From an uncultured Porphyromonadaceae bacterium (GTDB taxonomy: Bacteria > Bacteroidota > Bacteroidia > Bacteroidales > Muribaculaceae): a DNA stretch of 64,000 nucleotides. Position numbers and translations under genes: made by a program. This document shows positions 35,365 to 44,598 of this stretch, piece after piece. The stretch spans positions 1 to 64,000 of the forward strand of contig CABUIO010000003.1 in NCBI GenBank assembly GCA_902491625.1, in the 5' to 3' direction. Within the stretch, counting starts at the first letter, position 1. Each line of letters opens with the position of its first letter. The notes beneath the pieces were generated by a model. It was not told the origin of the DNA. It was given only the letters and a program-made list of their open reading frames with translations, and ran no database searches.

Positions 35365-37716
35365 TTAGAATGGATAGCCGATGGAGAAGTGGAGCGAGTG
35401 ATCACGTCCCCAGCGCGGATGAATGAGAGGCCAGTGGTCTTTTCCTGCGGCAGGGTTACGGGCTTTCATGCCCATGTCGATGCGGATCAGGAAGTAGTTG
35501 AAGTTGAGACGGAGACCGAGACCATAGCTCATGGCTATCTGTTTATAGAATGAGTCGAAATGGAACATGCCGCCGGGCTGGTTCTCGTAGTTGTGGATCG
35601 TCCAGATGTTTCCGGCATCGACAAAGAGGGCGCCTTCGAAAAACCAGAAGAGCTTTGCGCGATATTCGAGGCTGAGGATCAGGTTGATGTCTCCGCACTG
35701 ATTGATGAAAGAGGAGACGTCGCTTGCGGAATCGTAGCTTCCGGGACCAAGTGTGCGGACGTCCCAGCCGCGCACTCCGTTGGCACCGCCCCCATAGAAG
35801 CGCTTTTCGAAGGGAAGTATGCGCGAGTTGCCGTAGGGATAGGCGATTCCAAATCCGGCACGGAAGGCTATGGAGTTTCGGAGGTCGAAAGTGTGGGTAT
35901 AGGCATATTCCACCTCTCCTTTCACATACTGGGAATAGCGGATGCCGAAGACCTTGTAGGGATCCTCGACAGTGTTGTCGCGGTGGGTAATGATGCTGTT
36001 GATGGCGTAAAGAAGGTTGCCGGCAGTCTCGACACCGACTCGCAGCGTGGAGACATTGCTCTGGAATCGTTCGCGCCACTGGTTGAGATGAGGACGCTTG
36101 GTGGTGTAATAGTAGTGGTAGCCCATCGACATGATGAAATGGTCCTCGTAGCTGTAGCGAAGCAGAGGATTGTCGGGAGCAATGTCATCGAGGAAGCTGT
36201 TGGTGCTCTGCGGAAGATAGACGTAGTTGATGTCGAGTGGAGTGAAACGGTGGCGATGGCGGAAATCGTTCCACTTATAGGTCCATCCTGCGGCGGCGAT
36301 GATGCGGGTGTACTCCGGACGTTCCTGATAGTTGAGCGAGACGCTGAGTTCGGTGGTGGCCCTGATGCGGCGCTTGAAGTCCTTGCTTAGGAACGGAAGC
36401 TTGAACTTTGGGAAATTAAGCGCCATGTCGAGGGAATACTCCATGTAGCGGTTGTGGAGGAAACCGTCAAGGTCACCGGAGATGGATTCGTAGGCACCAC
36501 GGAGCTTGGTGGTGAAAGTCTCCGAACCGTGGCCGATGTTGCGGTGGGAATAAGTGACACCGGCTGCAATGCCGAGGTCGCCTTCGGAGTTGGTGCCCTC
36601 CAGCTCAAGCTCAATGCTCTGAGGCTTGCCGGGAGTGAGGAGGATGTAGGCGTCGAGCCAGTCCTTGCCGTCGACAGTCGCCACAGGGACCATCTGGACG
36701 TTGATGAATTTCAGTATGCCGAGTCGCGCGAACGCCTGATACGTGCGGTTGACGTCAACTGCGCGATATGGCTTGCCGCGTTGCAGATAGCAGTTGTCGG
36801 CGATCACAGATGGACGCAGATAGCGATCGTTGCCGTAGAGAATTTCCAGATCGCCGTAGCTCAGGGAGTCTCGAGTCTTTATGGCTCCGAGATCCTGCAT
36901 GACGAGAGGATCGTAGGAGGTCACGACCTTGATGTCGCGTATATAGTAAGGAACGTGGGTGTCGAGTCCGTAGTCCGGGGTTCCGGGACCTTTGTGGGCG
37001 GGATTGACGATCAGTTCAAGATCAATCTCACGGCTGCCGGCGGTGGTATCGGCCACAAAGCTGATGAACTCCTTGTTGAAACCATAGTAGCCCCTGTTGC
37101 GCATCAGCTGCGTGATCCTGTCGCGTTCGGCGTCGAGGAGGTTTCGGTCGAGCGGCATCCCGTCGTAAAGGAGCGTGCGGTTCATGCGGCTGCTGACGAT
37201 GGACTCGATACTGTCGTCCGGAAACTGCCACTGTATGGATCTGACAGTGTATGGCTCTCCGGGATTCATGCGATAGACCACCTCCATTTTCTTTTTGTCG
37301 GGTCTGGCAATCGTGTCGACCTCCACGCTACCCTTGAGGTAGCCCTTGTTGACCATCACGGTATGAAGCTGCCGTGCGGACATTTCGGTGAGGGTGGAGT
37401 CGTAGATCACAGGGGGCTCACCCATGCGGCGCAGGAAGCGATTATACCACTTGGTAGTGTCCTTGCCGCTCATGTTGTAGACGCCGAGCTGCAGCTTCGC
37501 ACTCCAGAAAATCTTGTGGTTGGGCTGCTGGCGGAGGTATAGAAGCATCTCGTCGGTGTCGAAGCTGCGCAGCGAGTCGTCGACGACCTCGACCTTGACC
37601 TTGTCGAGCAAAAGGGACCCCTGCGGCACATGGCGTGTGCTGCTGCAGTCAGTCAGCTGCATGGCGACACAGAGGAGGATTACAGCCGAAGCGATGTAGC
37701 GACAAAGTCTTTTCAC
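35365..37716 (-). CDS. tamL: TamL-like outer-membrane assembly lipoprotein (BamA/TamA superfamily)
   Basis: 783-residue Omp85-type protein. The N-terminus is a lipoprotein signal (lipobox LTDC, Cys about residue 24), as in the TamL variant of Bacteroidota. POTRA-like repeats follow (for example ARQLHTVMVNKGYLKGSVEV and ITQLMRNRGYYGFNKEFISF), then a 16-strand barrel from about residue 380 with FYGGGANGVRGWDVRTLGPG (the conserved VRGW-type loop), ending in an aromatic C-terminus. It probably works with TamB in outer-membrane biogenesis (family knowledge). No tamB lies in the window. Confidence 0.9.
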   Translation of the reverse strand: MKRLCRYIASAVILLCVAMQLTDCSSTRHVPQGSLLLDKVKVEVVDDSLRSFDTDEMLLYLRQQPNHKIFWSAKLQLGVYNMSGKDTTKWYNRFLRRMGEPPVIYDSTLTEMSARQLHTVMVNKGYLKGSVEVDTIARPDKKKMEVVYRMNPGEPYTVRSIQWQFPDDSIESIVSSRMNRTLLYDGMPLDRNLLDAERDRITQLMRNRGYYGFNKEFISFVADTTAGSREIDLELIVNPAHKGPGTPDYGLDTHVPYYIRDIKVVTSYDPLVMQDLGAIKTRDSLSYGDLEILYGNDRYLRPSVIADNCYLQRGKPYRAVDVNRTYQAFARLGILKFINVQMVPVATVDGKDWLDAYILLTPGKPQSIELELEGTNSEGDLGIAAGVTYSHRNIGHGSETFTTKLRGAYESISGDLDGFLHNRYMEYSLDMALNFPKFKLPFLSKDFKRRIRATTELSVSLNYQERPEYTRIIAAAGWTYKWNDFRHRHRFTPLDINYVYLPQSTNSFLDDIAPDNPLLRYSYEDHFIMSMGYHYYYTTKRPHLNQWRERFQSNVSTLRVGVETAGNLLYAINSIITHRDNTVEDPYKVFGIRYSQYVKGEVEYAYTHTFDLRNSIAFRAGFGIAYPYGNSRILPFEKRFYGGGANGVRGWDVRTLGPGSYDSASDVSSFINQCGDINLILSLEYRAKLFWFFEGALFVDAGNIWTIHNYENQPGGMFHFDSFYKQIAMSYGLGLRLNFNYFLIRIDMGMKARNPAAGKDHWPLIHPRWGRDHSLHFSIGYPF

Positions 37717-37753
37717 GTTAAATAATTTTTGCAGACTGGCGTCTTGGGGAGGA

Positions 37754-37761
37754 CAAAGTTA
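37754..37761 (-). promoter_or_regulatory. -7 promoter box for tamL
   Basis: TAACTTTG on the minus strand, 38 bp before the tamL ATG, in a 94-bp divergent gap. No clear -33. Confidence 0.5.
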
Positions 37762-37774
37762 CAAAAAGTTTCGC

Positions 37775-37782
37775 TAATTTTG
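37775..37782 (+). promoter_or_regulatory. -7 promoter box for the acyl-ACP thioesterase gene
   Basis: TAATTTTG, 28 bp before the ATG at 37811. It lies 13 bp from the oppositely directed tamL box, so the two promoters probably exclude or influence each other (inference). Confidence 0.5.
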
Positions 37783-37810
37783 TAGCGATTTCAACCCGAA
37801 AGAAGAAGAG

Positions 37811-38572
37811 ATGACACTACCGTCCGAACTATCACGCAAATACTATGTCACACCGGGACTGTGCAACGCCCGCAGAGAACTGCCGCTCCCGCGCCTCGTG
37901 TCAGACATCATAGAGATCGCCACCGACCATGCCAACCGCCTCGGCATCGGTTTCCGCTACATGACGCCAAAGGGTCTCGGCTGGGTCCTGTCGCGCCTGT
38001 CGGTGGAGATGCGCCGCTATCCCCGGTTCAACGAGCACTACACCCTCACCACATGGGTCGAGGACTGGAACAGACATTTCTCGGTCAGAGATTTCATGGT
38101 GGCTACGGAGGAGGGAGAGGTGCTCGGATATGCCCGCACGGTCTGGATGGTGATCGACCTCAACACCCACACCAACGCAGGAACAGGCGTGCTTCCTTTC
38201 GACACCTCGCTGATCTCCGGGAGGGAATGTCCGATGGATCCCATGGCGAGGCAGCCGCGGCTGGAGCCCGAGACCGTCAACAGCTACACGTTCCGCTACA
38301 CCGACATAGATTTCTACTCCCACGTCAACACGGTGCGCTACGTCGAGCTGCTGCTCAATCAGTTCCCTTTGGATCTCTACGAGAAGGCACGCATAGGGCG
38401 CATGGACATCTCTTTCCGCCACGAGGCACGCTATGCCCAGACAGCGACTGTCGAGATCGCCTCTCCGGAGCCTGACACCTATGCAGTCTGCCTGCACCGC
38501 GACGACGACATCCTGATCGAATCGCAGATACGCTTTTCAGGCTGCGAAAGCGCAGACAAGCCGGAATCCTGA
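37811..38572 (+). CDS. Acyl-ACP thioesterase
   Basis: 253-residue double hot-dog enzyme that releases free fatty acids from acyl-ACP. The first hot-dog carries RLGIGFRYMTPKGLGWVLSR and LTTWVEDWNRHFSVRDF; the second starts at YRYTDIDFYSHVNTVRYVEL-like sequence, whose Asp, Asn and His match the FatA/FatB catalytic positions. Length fits bacterial thioesterases of this family. Single gene with its own -7 box. Confidence 0.92.
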   Translation: MTLPSELSRKYYVTPGLCNARRELPLPRLVSDIIEIATDHANRLGIGFRYMTPKGLGWVLSRLSVEMRRYPRFNEHYTLTTWVEDWNRHFSVRDFMVATEEGEVLGYARTVWMVIDLNTHTNAGTGVLPFDTSLISGRECPMDPMARQPRLEPETVNSYTFRYTDIDFYSHVNTVRYVELLLNQFPLDLYEKARIGRMDISFRHEARYAQTATVEIASPEPDTYAVCLHRDDDILIESQIRFSGCESADKPES

Positions 38573-38624
38573 TTTTTTAGTCAAATTTTTCCGCGATAAG
38601 GTTTAAGTTACGCCCAAAAAAAGC

Positions 38625-38632
38625 TAACTTTG
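38625..38632 (+). promoter_or_regulatory. -7 promoter box for purH
   Basis: TAACTTTG, 128 bp before the purH ATG; the -33 region is poor. It implies a long leader. Confidence 0.55.
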
Positions 38633-38760
38633 CAACCTAAAACAGATGAGTGAGCCTTGCGGCACACTTCGCTCCATCGGCCTTTGCGATGCGATGCGGA
38701 GAGCCGACAGAGGCTATGTAGATTATTTTTAATCAATTAGCAAATTTTACACGACACGCA
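38633..38760 (+). other. Long leader of the purH transcript
   Basis: About 120 nt of untranslated sequence between the -7 box and the purH ATG. A 7-bp pairing GCCTTTG (38679-38685)/CAGAGGC (38707-38713) competes with TCGGC/GCCGA in the same stretch, so two alternative folds are possible. It matches no riboswitch I know. A regulatory role is inference. Confidence 0.35.
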
Positions 38761-40284
38761 ATGGAGGAATTCAACAAAATCAAGACAGCACTCGTATCGG
38801 TCTATCACAAGGACGGACTCGACGAAATTCTCAAGAAGCTCGCTTCCGACGGAGTGAAGTTCATCTCTACAGGCGGCACAGCCTCGTTCATAGCGAGCCT
38901 CGGACTGGAATGCACCACAGTGGAAAGCATCACGGGCTATCCCTCCATACTCGGCGGACGTGTCAAGACACTCCATCCCAAAGTCTTCGGCGGCATCCTC
39001 GCGCGCCGCGACAACGACGGCGACGTGCTTCAGTCGTCGCAATATGACATCCCCGGCATCGACCTCGTCATCGTGGATCTATACCCCTTCGTCGACACTG
39101 TCAGCAGCGGTGCCCCCGAAGCCGACATCATCGAGAAAATCGACATAGGCGGCATCAGCCTGATCCGCGCGGCTGCGAAGAACTTCAAGGATGTTGTCAT
39201 CATACCTTCAAAGGCTTCCTACAAGCCACTCCTCGACATTCTCAACGAGCAGGGAGCCAAGACATCGCTTGCCCAACGCCGCGGATTCGCCACAGAGGCT
39301 TTCGCCGTCAGCTCGGCCTACGACAGCGCGATCTACAACTGGTTCGCCGGCGACGAGGCTTCCGACCTCCGGCTCACAGCCGACGGTGCGATGCATCTGC
39401 GCTACGGTGAGAACCCTCATCAGAACGCAAAATTCTTCGGCGATTTCGACAAGATGTTTGACAAACTCCACGGCAAGGAGATCAGCTACAACAACCTCCT
39501 CGACATCGACTCGGCCGTGTGTCTCATAAACGACTTCGAAGAGACTACATTCGCTATCCTCAAGCATAACAACGCCTGCGGCATCGCATCGCGTCCTACT
39601 GTGGCAGAGGCGTGGAAAGACGCCCTCGCCTGCGACCCGGTGTCTGCATTCGGCGGCGTACTCATAACCAACGGAGCAATCGACGCCGGAACCGCAGAGA
39701 TGATCGACAAGATCTTCTTCGAGGTGCTGATCGCGCCCTCCTACTCTGACGATGCCCTCGCCATCCTCGAAAAGAAGAAAAACAGAATCATTCTCGTGGC
39801 CAAAGACCTCAAGCTCCCCGAAATGCGCTACCGTTCGGCTCTCAACGGCATCCTCGCCCAGCATATCGACGACGCCGTAGAGACAGAGGAGAGCTTCACA
39901 CTCGTGACAGAGAAACCTGTGGCCGACGAACTTGTAGCTGATCTGATCTTCGCCAACAAGATAGTGAAGCACTCCAAGAGCAACGCCATCGTACTGGCCA
40001 GGAACCGCACTCTCCTTGCAAGCGGCATCGGTCAGACCTCACGTGTGGATTCGCTCAAGCAGGCCATCGAGAAAGCCAAGGTATTCGGATTCGACCTCAA
40101 AGGTGGCGTGATGGCTTCCGACGCCTTCTTCCCCTTCGCTGACTGCGTGGAGATCGCCCACGAGGCCGGCATAGACGCCGTAGTCCAGCCCGGCGGCTCG
40201 ATCCGCGACAAGGACAGCGTAGACTACTGCAACGCCCACGACATGGCTATGGTGATGACCGGTACGCGTCATTTCCGCCACTGA
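38761..40284 (+). CDS. purH: Bifunctional AICAR transformylase / IMP cyclohydrolase
   Basis: Last two steps of purine synthesis to IMP. The 507-residue protein has the MGS-like cyclohydrolase domain (1 to about 145; [31 protein letters not shown]) and the transformylase domain with the catalytic KHNNACG (about 268-274) and the terminal [20 protein letters not shown]. It precedes mreB by 65 bp; purH next to the mre genes is a frequent arrangement in Bacteroidales. Confidence 0.98.
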   Translation: MEEFNKIKTALVSVYHKDGLDEILKKLASDGVKFISTGGTASFIASLGLECTTVESITGYPSILGGRVKTLHPKVFGGILARRDNDGDVLQSSQYDIPGIDLVIVDLYPFVDTVSSGAPEADIIEKIDIGGISLIRAAAKNFKDVVIIPSKASYKPLLDILNEQGAKTSLAQRRGFATEAFAVSSAYDSAIYNWFAGDEASDLRLTADGAMHLRYGENPHQNAKFFGDFDKMFDKLHGKEISYNNLLDIDSAVCLINDFEETTFAILKHNNACGIASRPTVAEAWKDALACDPVSAFGGVLITNGAIDAGTAEMIDKIFFEVLIAPSYSDDALAILEKKKNRIILVAKDLKLPEMRYRSALNGILAQHIDDAVETEESFTLVTEKPVADELVADLIFANKIVKHSKSNAIVLARNRTLLASGIGQTSRVDSLKQAIEKAKVFGFDLKGGVMASDAFFPFADCVEIAHEAGIDAVVQPGGSIRDKDSVDYCNAHDMAMVMTGTRHFRH

Positions 40285-40349
40285 TCCCGGAGGCGTTCGC
40301 CCCGACACAAAAAGTTTACTAACAATATTATATTCCCCAACGACATTTT

Positions 40350-41375
40350 ATGGGATTCTTTTCATTCACTCAGGAAATAGCGATGGATCTCGGCACTGCC
40401 AACTCCATCATCATCCATAACAACAAGATTGTGGTCGACGAGCCCTCAGTCGTGGCTTTGGAGACCAAGAACGACAAAGTCATAGCCGTGGGCCGTTCGG
40501 CCTATCTGATGGAGGGCAAGGAACCTCCCGGCATCCGCACCATCCGTCCTCTACGCGACGGCGTCATAGCCGACTTCACCGCCGCCGAGCAGATGATCCG
40601 CGGAATGGTCAAGATGGTCGGCTCCAAACACCGCTGGTTCACCCCCACGCTGCGCATGGTGGTCTGCATCCCTTCGGGAAGTACCGAAGTAGAGACCCGC
40701 GCCGTCAAGGAGTCAAGCGAACATGCGGGCGGACGTGAGGTATACCTCATTCAGGAGCCTATGGCAGCGGCTCTCGGCATCGGTCTCGACGTCGAGGCTC
40801 CGGAGGGCAACATGATCGTCGACATAGGCGGCGGCACGACGGAGATCGCCGTTATCTCACTCGGCGGCATCTGCTCTAACAAGAGCATCCGCATCGCCGG
40901 CAACGAGCTTACGAACGACATCCAGGACTACATGATGCGCGAACACAACATGAAGGTCGGCACGACCATGGCCGAGCTTATCAAAATCAATGTCGGCGCC
41001 GCCGTGACAGACCTGGAGAATCCACCCGAAGATTACGAAATCACAGGTCCTAACAAGATCACCGCTCTCCCGCTTACGGTGAAAGTGAGCTACAAAGAGA
41101 TCGCCGGCTGCATCGAGGGTACGATCAAGAAGATGGAAGACGCAATCCAGAGCGCTCTGGAACAGACTGCTCCACAGCTATATCAGGACATCGCCCGCAA
41201 CGGCATCTACCTCGCCGGCGGCGGCGCTCTGCTCCGCGGACTCGACAAGCGTCTCACCGATCGTTTCAAGATCCAGTTCCATATCGCTGAGGATCCGCTC
41301 CATGCAGTGGCACGCGGCACAGGCGTGGCGCTTAAGAACATCCACCGCTTCGGTTTCCTGATCCGCAACACCTGA
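40350..41375 (+). CDS. mreB: Rod shape-determining protein MreB
   Basis: Actin-like filament protein that orients lateral wall synthesis. The 341-residue protein has the N-terminal membrane-facing amphipathic start (MGFFSFTQEIA), phosphate 1 motif MDLGTANS, the DIGGGTTEIAVISLGG phosphate 2 motif and the adenosine motif LAGGGALLRGLDKRL. First gene of mreB-mreC-mreD-PBP2-rodA. Confidence 0.98.
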   Translation: MGFFSFTQEIAMDLGTANSIIIHNNKIVVDEPSVVALETKNDKVIAVGRSAYLMEGKEPPGIRTIRPLRDGVIADFTAAEQMIRGMVKMVGSKHRWFTPTLRMVVCIPSGSTEVETRAVKESSEHAGGREVYLIQEPMAAALGIGLDVEAPEGNMIVDIGGGTTEIAVISLGGICSNKSIRIAGNELTNDIQDYMMREHNMKVGTTMAELIKINVGAAVTDLENPPEDYEITGPNKITALPLTVKVSYKEIAGCIEGTIKKMEDAIQSALEQTAPQLYQDIARNGIYLAGGGALLRGLDKRLTDRFKIQFHIAEDPLHAVARGTGVALKNIHRFGFLIRNT

Positions 41376-41381
41376 TAGACC

Positions 41382-42239
41382 GTGAGGAATCTGTTAAACT
41401 TTTTCGTAAAGTATGGCAGCTGGTTCCTCTTCGTCATCTATCTGGCGATAAGCTGCGTATGGCTTTTCACCGACCGCCGCTATCAGCAGTCGGTGTATCT
41501 CACTTCGGCCAATGCCGTCTCCTCGTCGGTCTACGAACTGTCGAGCAATGTCACCGGATATTTCAATCTGCGTGGCATCAACAACGACCTCCAGCAACGC
41601 AACGCGACGCTTGAGAACGAGCTTCTCAACATGCGGTCCGAGCTTGAATACTACAAGTCGATAGCTCCCGACAGCAGCGAAATGGATGTCCCGGCCAACC
41701 GTTTCAGCTACATCACGGCCAACGTCAGCAGCAACAGTACCAATAAGCCGCTCAATTACTTCACGATCAACCGTGGCTCGCGCTCCGGGGTGGAGAAAGG
41801 CATGGGTGTTGTCAATCAGAACGGCATCGTCGGCATCGTCAACGTCGTCGGTCCCAACACGGCGCGTGTCATCTCCCTGCTCAATGAGACCCAGCACTTC
41901 TCCGTGAAGGTGAAAGGCACCCACAGTGTCGGCTCGCTGCAGTGGCGTGTCGGTAATCCTTCTGTAGCCTACGCCGAGGAGATGCCCAGACATGTACCGT
42001 ACCACGTCGGCGACACGGTTGTCACCAGCGGCTACTCCACGACATTCCCCGAAGGCATTCCGGTGGGGATCGTGCTCGGCCAGGTGAGGGCAAAGGACGA
42101 CAACTTCATAACCCTGAAGCTGCGTCTTCTTCCACGCTTCAACGACCTCAGCACAGTCAGGATTATCATCGACCATTTCAAGAACGAAATTGACTCACTT
42201 GCGACATTCGACGCCGAATTACCGCAAACGAATTCCTAA
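41382..42239 (+). CDS. mreC: Rod shape-determining protein MreC
   Basis: Periplasmic scaffold of the elongasome, 285 residues, starting with GTG 6 bp after mreB. One membrane helix (about 12-32), a coiled coil (about 62-90; NDLQQRNATLENELLNMRSE) and the beta-rich domain with RGSRSGVEKGMGVVNQNGIVG-like sequence and the VVTSGYSTTFPEGIPVG signature. It links MreB, MreD and PBP2. Confidence 0.96.
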   Translation: MRNLLNFFVKYGSWFLFVIYLAISCVWLFTDRRYQQSVYLTSANAVSSSVYELSSNVTGYFNLRGINNDLQQRNATLENELLNMRSELEYYKSIAPDSSEMDVPANRFSYITANVSSNSTNKPLNYFTINRGSRSGVEKGMGVVNQNGIVGIVNVVGPNTARVISLLNETQHFSVKVKGTHSVGSLQWRVGNPSVAYAEEMPRHVPYHVGDTVVTSGYSTTFPEGIPVGIVLGQVRAKDDNFITLKLRLLPRFNDLSTVRIIIDHFKNEIDSLATFDAELPQTNS

Positions 42240-42761
42240 ATGGCACGTACACTCACCACATATCTGCTGCTGTTCATTCTGCTGCTGCTCGCGCAGGTGC
42301 TGATCTGCAACCATATCCTGCTTTTCGGCATAGCAATGCCTGTGGTGTTCATCTACGTCATCATAAGGCTCCCGATGTCCATGTCAGTGCCCACGGTGCT
42401 GACCATAGCCTTCTTCTATGGTGCCACGGTCGACATCTTCTCCGATATGGCCGGCATCAATGCCCTGAGCTGCACCGTGATGGCGATGTTGCGGAAGCCG
42501 GTCTACAATTTCTACATCGGCCACGATTCCGACATGGCGGGTCTCACACCGGCGATCTCCACGCTCGGAGTCTTCACCTACATAAAATATATGCTGACGC
42601 TCGTCGTTATATATTTTGTAGTATCCTACTTCGTCATTTACTTCTCTTTCCTGCATCTCACCGACATCGCAGGCAGGATTTTATCAAGCGCCGGAATCAC
42701 GGCTCTTCTCCTTCTTGGCATCGACAGCCTAATCATTGACCGACGTGATAAAGCAGTATAA
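42240..42761 (+). CDS. mreD: Rod shape-determining protein MreD
   Basis: 173-residue inner-membrane protein with about five helices (8-28, 32-50, 57-80, 100-135, 150-167), the usual form of MreD. The ATG follows the mreC stop directly (TAA then ATG). The 3' end overlaps the PBP2 reading frame. Assignment rests on topology and position between mreC and the PBP2 gene. Confidence 0.93.
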   Translation: MARTLTTYLLLFILLLLAQVLICNHILLFGIAMPVVFIYVIIRLPMSMSVPTVLTIAFFYGATVDIFSDMAGINALSCTVMAMLRKPVYNFYIGHDSDMAGLTPAISTLGVFTYIKYMLTLVVIYFVVSYFVIYFSFLHLTDIAGRILSSAGITALLLLGIDSLIIDRRDKAV

Positions 42762-44598
42762 ATTAGCTCGACGTAAATACATCATCGGTGGTTTCATCAC
42801 TCTCCTCGTCATCATTTATGTGGTGAGGCTTTTCGTGCTGCAGGTCACCGATGAGAGTTACAAGACCAACGCCGACATCAACGCCTACCAGAAGCGCACC
42901 ATATATCCTGCGCGCGGACTTATATACGACCGCAACGGTGAGCTTGTAGTCTTCAATCAGCCGACCTACGACGTCATGGTCGTGCCAAAGGAGGTTGAGA
43001 ATTTCGACAGCATGGCGTTCTGCGAGGTGCTCGGCCTCCCGATCGAGACCCTGCGCCAGCTCTTCGCCGACATGCGCAACACCCGCAAGAATCCCGGCTA
43101 TTCGGCCTACACCCCCCAGCGTCTCTTGGCTCACCTCTCCAACGAAGACTACGGACGCCTGGAAGAAAAGCTCTACCTCTTCCCCGGATTCTTCATCCAG
43201 AAACGCACCATCCGCCAGTACAACCACCTGACCGGTGCAAACATCCTCGGCAACATCCGCGAGGTGTCGGCCTCCGACCTCGAACGTGACAGCTACTACC
43301 GCAGCGGCGACTACACCGGCGACCTCGGCGTGGAGAAAAGCTACGAGAAGTATCTGCGCGGAGTCAAAGGCGAGGAGATACTCATGAAAGATGCACTGGG
43401 CAAGATTCAGGGCAAATACAAGGGGGGCGCCTACGACAAAGCCCCTCAGTCGGGCAAGAACCTCACCCTCTCCATCGACATCGAGCTGCAGGAATACGGC
43501 GAGAAACTGATGCAGAACAAGATAGGCGCCATCGTTGCCATCGAGCCTTCCACCGGCGAGATATTGTGTCTGGTAAGCAGTCCCGGCTACGATCCCTCCC
43601 TCCTCGTGGGCAAAGGACGCGGCAACAACTATGCGGCTCTGGTCAAGGATCCGCAGAAGCCGCTGTTTGACCGTGCGCTTCAGGCAGCCTATCCTCCGGG
43701 ATCGACATTCAAGCCTACACAAGGACTGATATTCCTTCAGGAAGGAATCATCACTACCTCTACCCTTTTCCCCTGTAGCCGCGGCTACCACAACCGCGGA
43801 CTTACCGTCGGATGCCATCCCCACGGTTCACCGATCGCTCTCGTCCCGGCTCTTGCAACCTCCTGCAACAGTTTCTTCTGCTGGGGCCTTAAGAATATGC
43901 TCGACAAGCGCGGAACGACCCCGCAGGCACAGCTCACCAAGTGGAAGGACTATCTCGTGGAAATGGGCTATGGCTACAAGCTCGGTGTCGATCTTCCCTC
44001 CGAAAGCCGTGGTTTCATACCCAACTCCGACTATTATGACAAGGCCTACCGAAAATCGTGGAGCGGCAACACGGTGATTTCCATTGCCATCGGTCAGGGC
44101 GAAGTGCTCGCCACTCCCGTACAGATCGCCAACCTCTGCGCCACTATAGCCAATCGTGGCTGGTACTACACTCCTCACGTTGTCAAGAAGATAGAGGATA
44201 CTCCCTTACCTGAGAACCTCAGCACCGTGCATCGTCCCCACATCGCAAAAGCTCACTACGACAAAGTAGCCGAGGGTATGCGTGCCGCGGTCCTTGGAGG
44301 CACATGCCGCGGAGCGAACCTTCCCGGCTGGGAGGTGTGCGGAAAGACCGGTACCGCCCAGAATCCCCACGGTCCCGACCACTCCGCTTTCATGGGATTC
44401 GCGCCCTACAACAACCCTCGCATCGCCGTGGCTGTCTATGTGGAGAACGCCGGATACGGCGCTGCCTACGGTGTGCCTATAGGAAGCCTTATCATGGAGA
44501 AATATCTCAACGGCGAGATCTCTCCCCAGCGCAAAGCTATTGAAGAAAGAATGTTGAACGCTAACACAATTTTGGCAAGTGGAGTCAGCAAGCATTAA
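42736..44598 (+). CDS. mrdA: Penicillin-binding protein 2, transpeptidase
   Basis: Elongation-specific peptidoglycan transpeptidase, 620 residues: short cytoplasmic start, one membrane helix (about 17-36), the PBP dimerisation domain (from about 50) and the transpeptidase domain with Ser323-x-x-Lys326 (STFK), Ser376-Cys-Asn378 and Lys537-Thr-Gly539. The start is not an ATG: TTG at 42736 overlaps mreD by 26 bp; GTG at 42745 is an equally good alternative. Its 3' end overlaps rodA by 20 bp. Confidence 0.96.
   Translation: MTDVIKQYKLARRKYIIGGFITLLVIIYVVRLFVLQVTDESYKTNADINAYQKRTIYPARGLIYDRNGELVVFNQPTYDVMVVPKEVENFDSMAFCEVLGLPIETLRQLFADMRNTRKNPGYSAYTPQRLLAHLSNEDYGRLEEKLYLFPGFFIQKRTIRQYNHLTGANILGNIREVSASDLERDSYYRSGDYTGDLGVEKSYEKYLRGVKGEEILMKDALGKIQGKYKGGAYDKAPQSGKNLTLSIDIELQEYGEKLMQNKIGAIVAIEPSTGEILCLVSSPGYDPSLLVGKGRGNNYAALVKDPQKPLFDRALQAAYPPGSTFKPTQGLIFLQEGIITTSTLFPCSRGYHNRGLTVGCHPHGSPIALVPALATSCNSFFCWGLKNMLDKRGTTPQAQLTKWKDYLVEMGYGYKLGVDLPSESRGFIPNSDYYDKAYRKSWSGNTVISIAIGQGEVLATPVQIANLCATIANRGWYYTPHVVKKIEDTPLPENLSTVHRPHIAKAHYDKVAEGMRAAVLGGTCRGANLPGWEVCGKTGTAQNPHGPDHSAFMGFAPYNNPRIAVAVYVENAGYGAAYGVPIGSLIMEKYLNGEISPQRKAIEERMLNANTILASGVSKH

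Noticed and set aside
38640..38760. Purine riboswitch before purH
   Set aside because: The three-way junction and conserved pyrimidine core of purine riboswitches cannot be found; only two simple alternative stems are seen.
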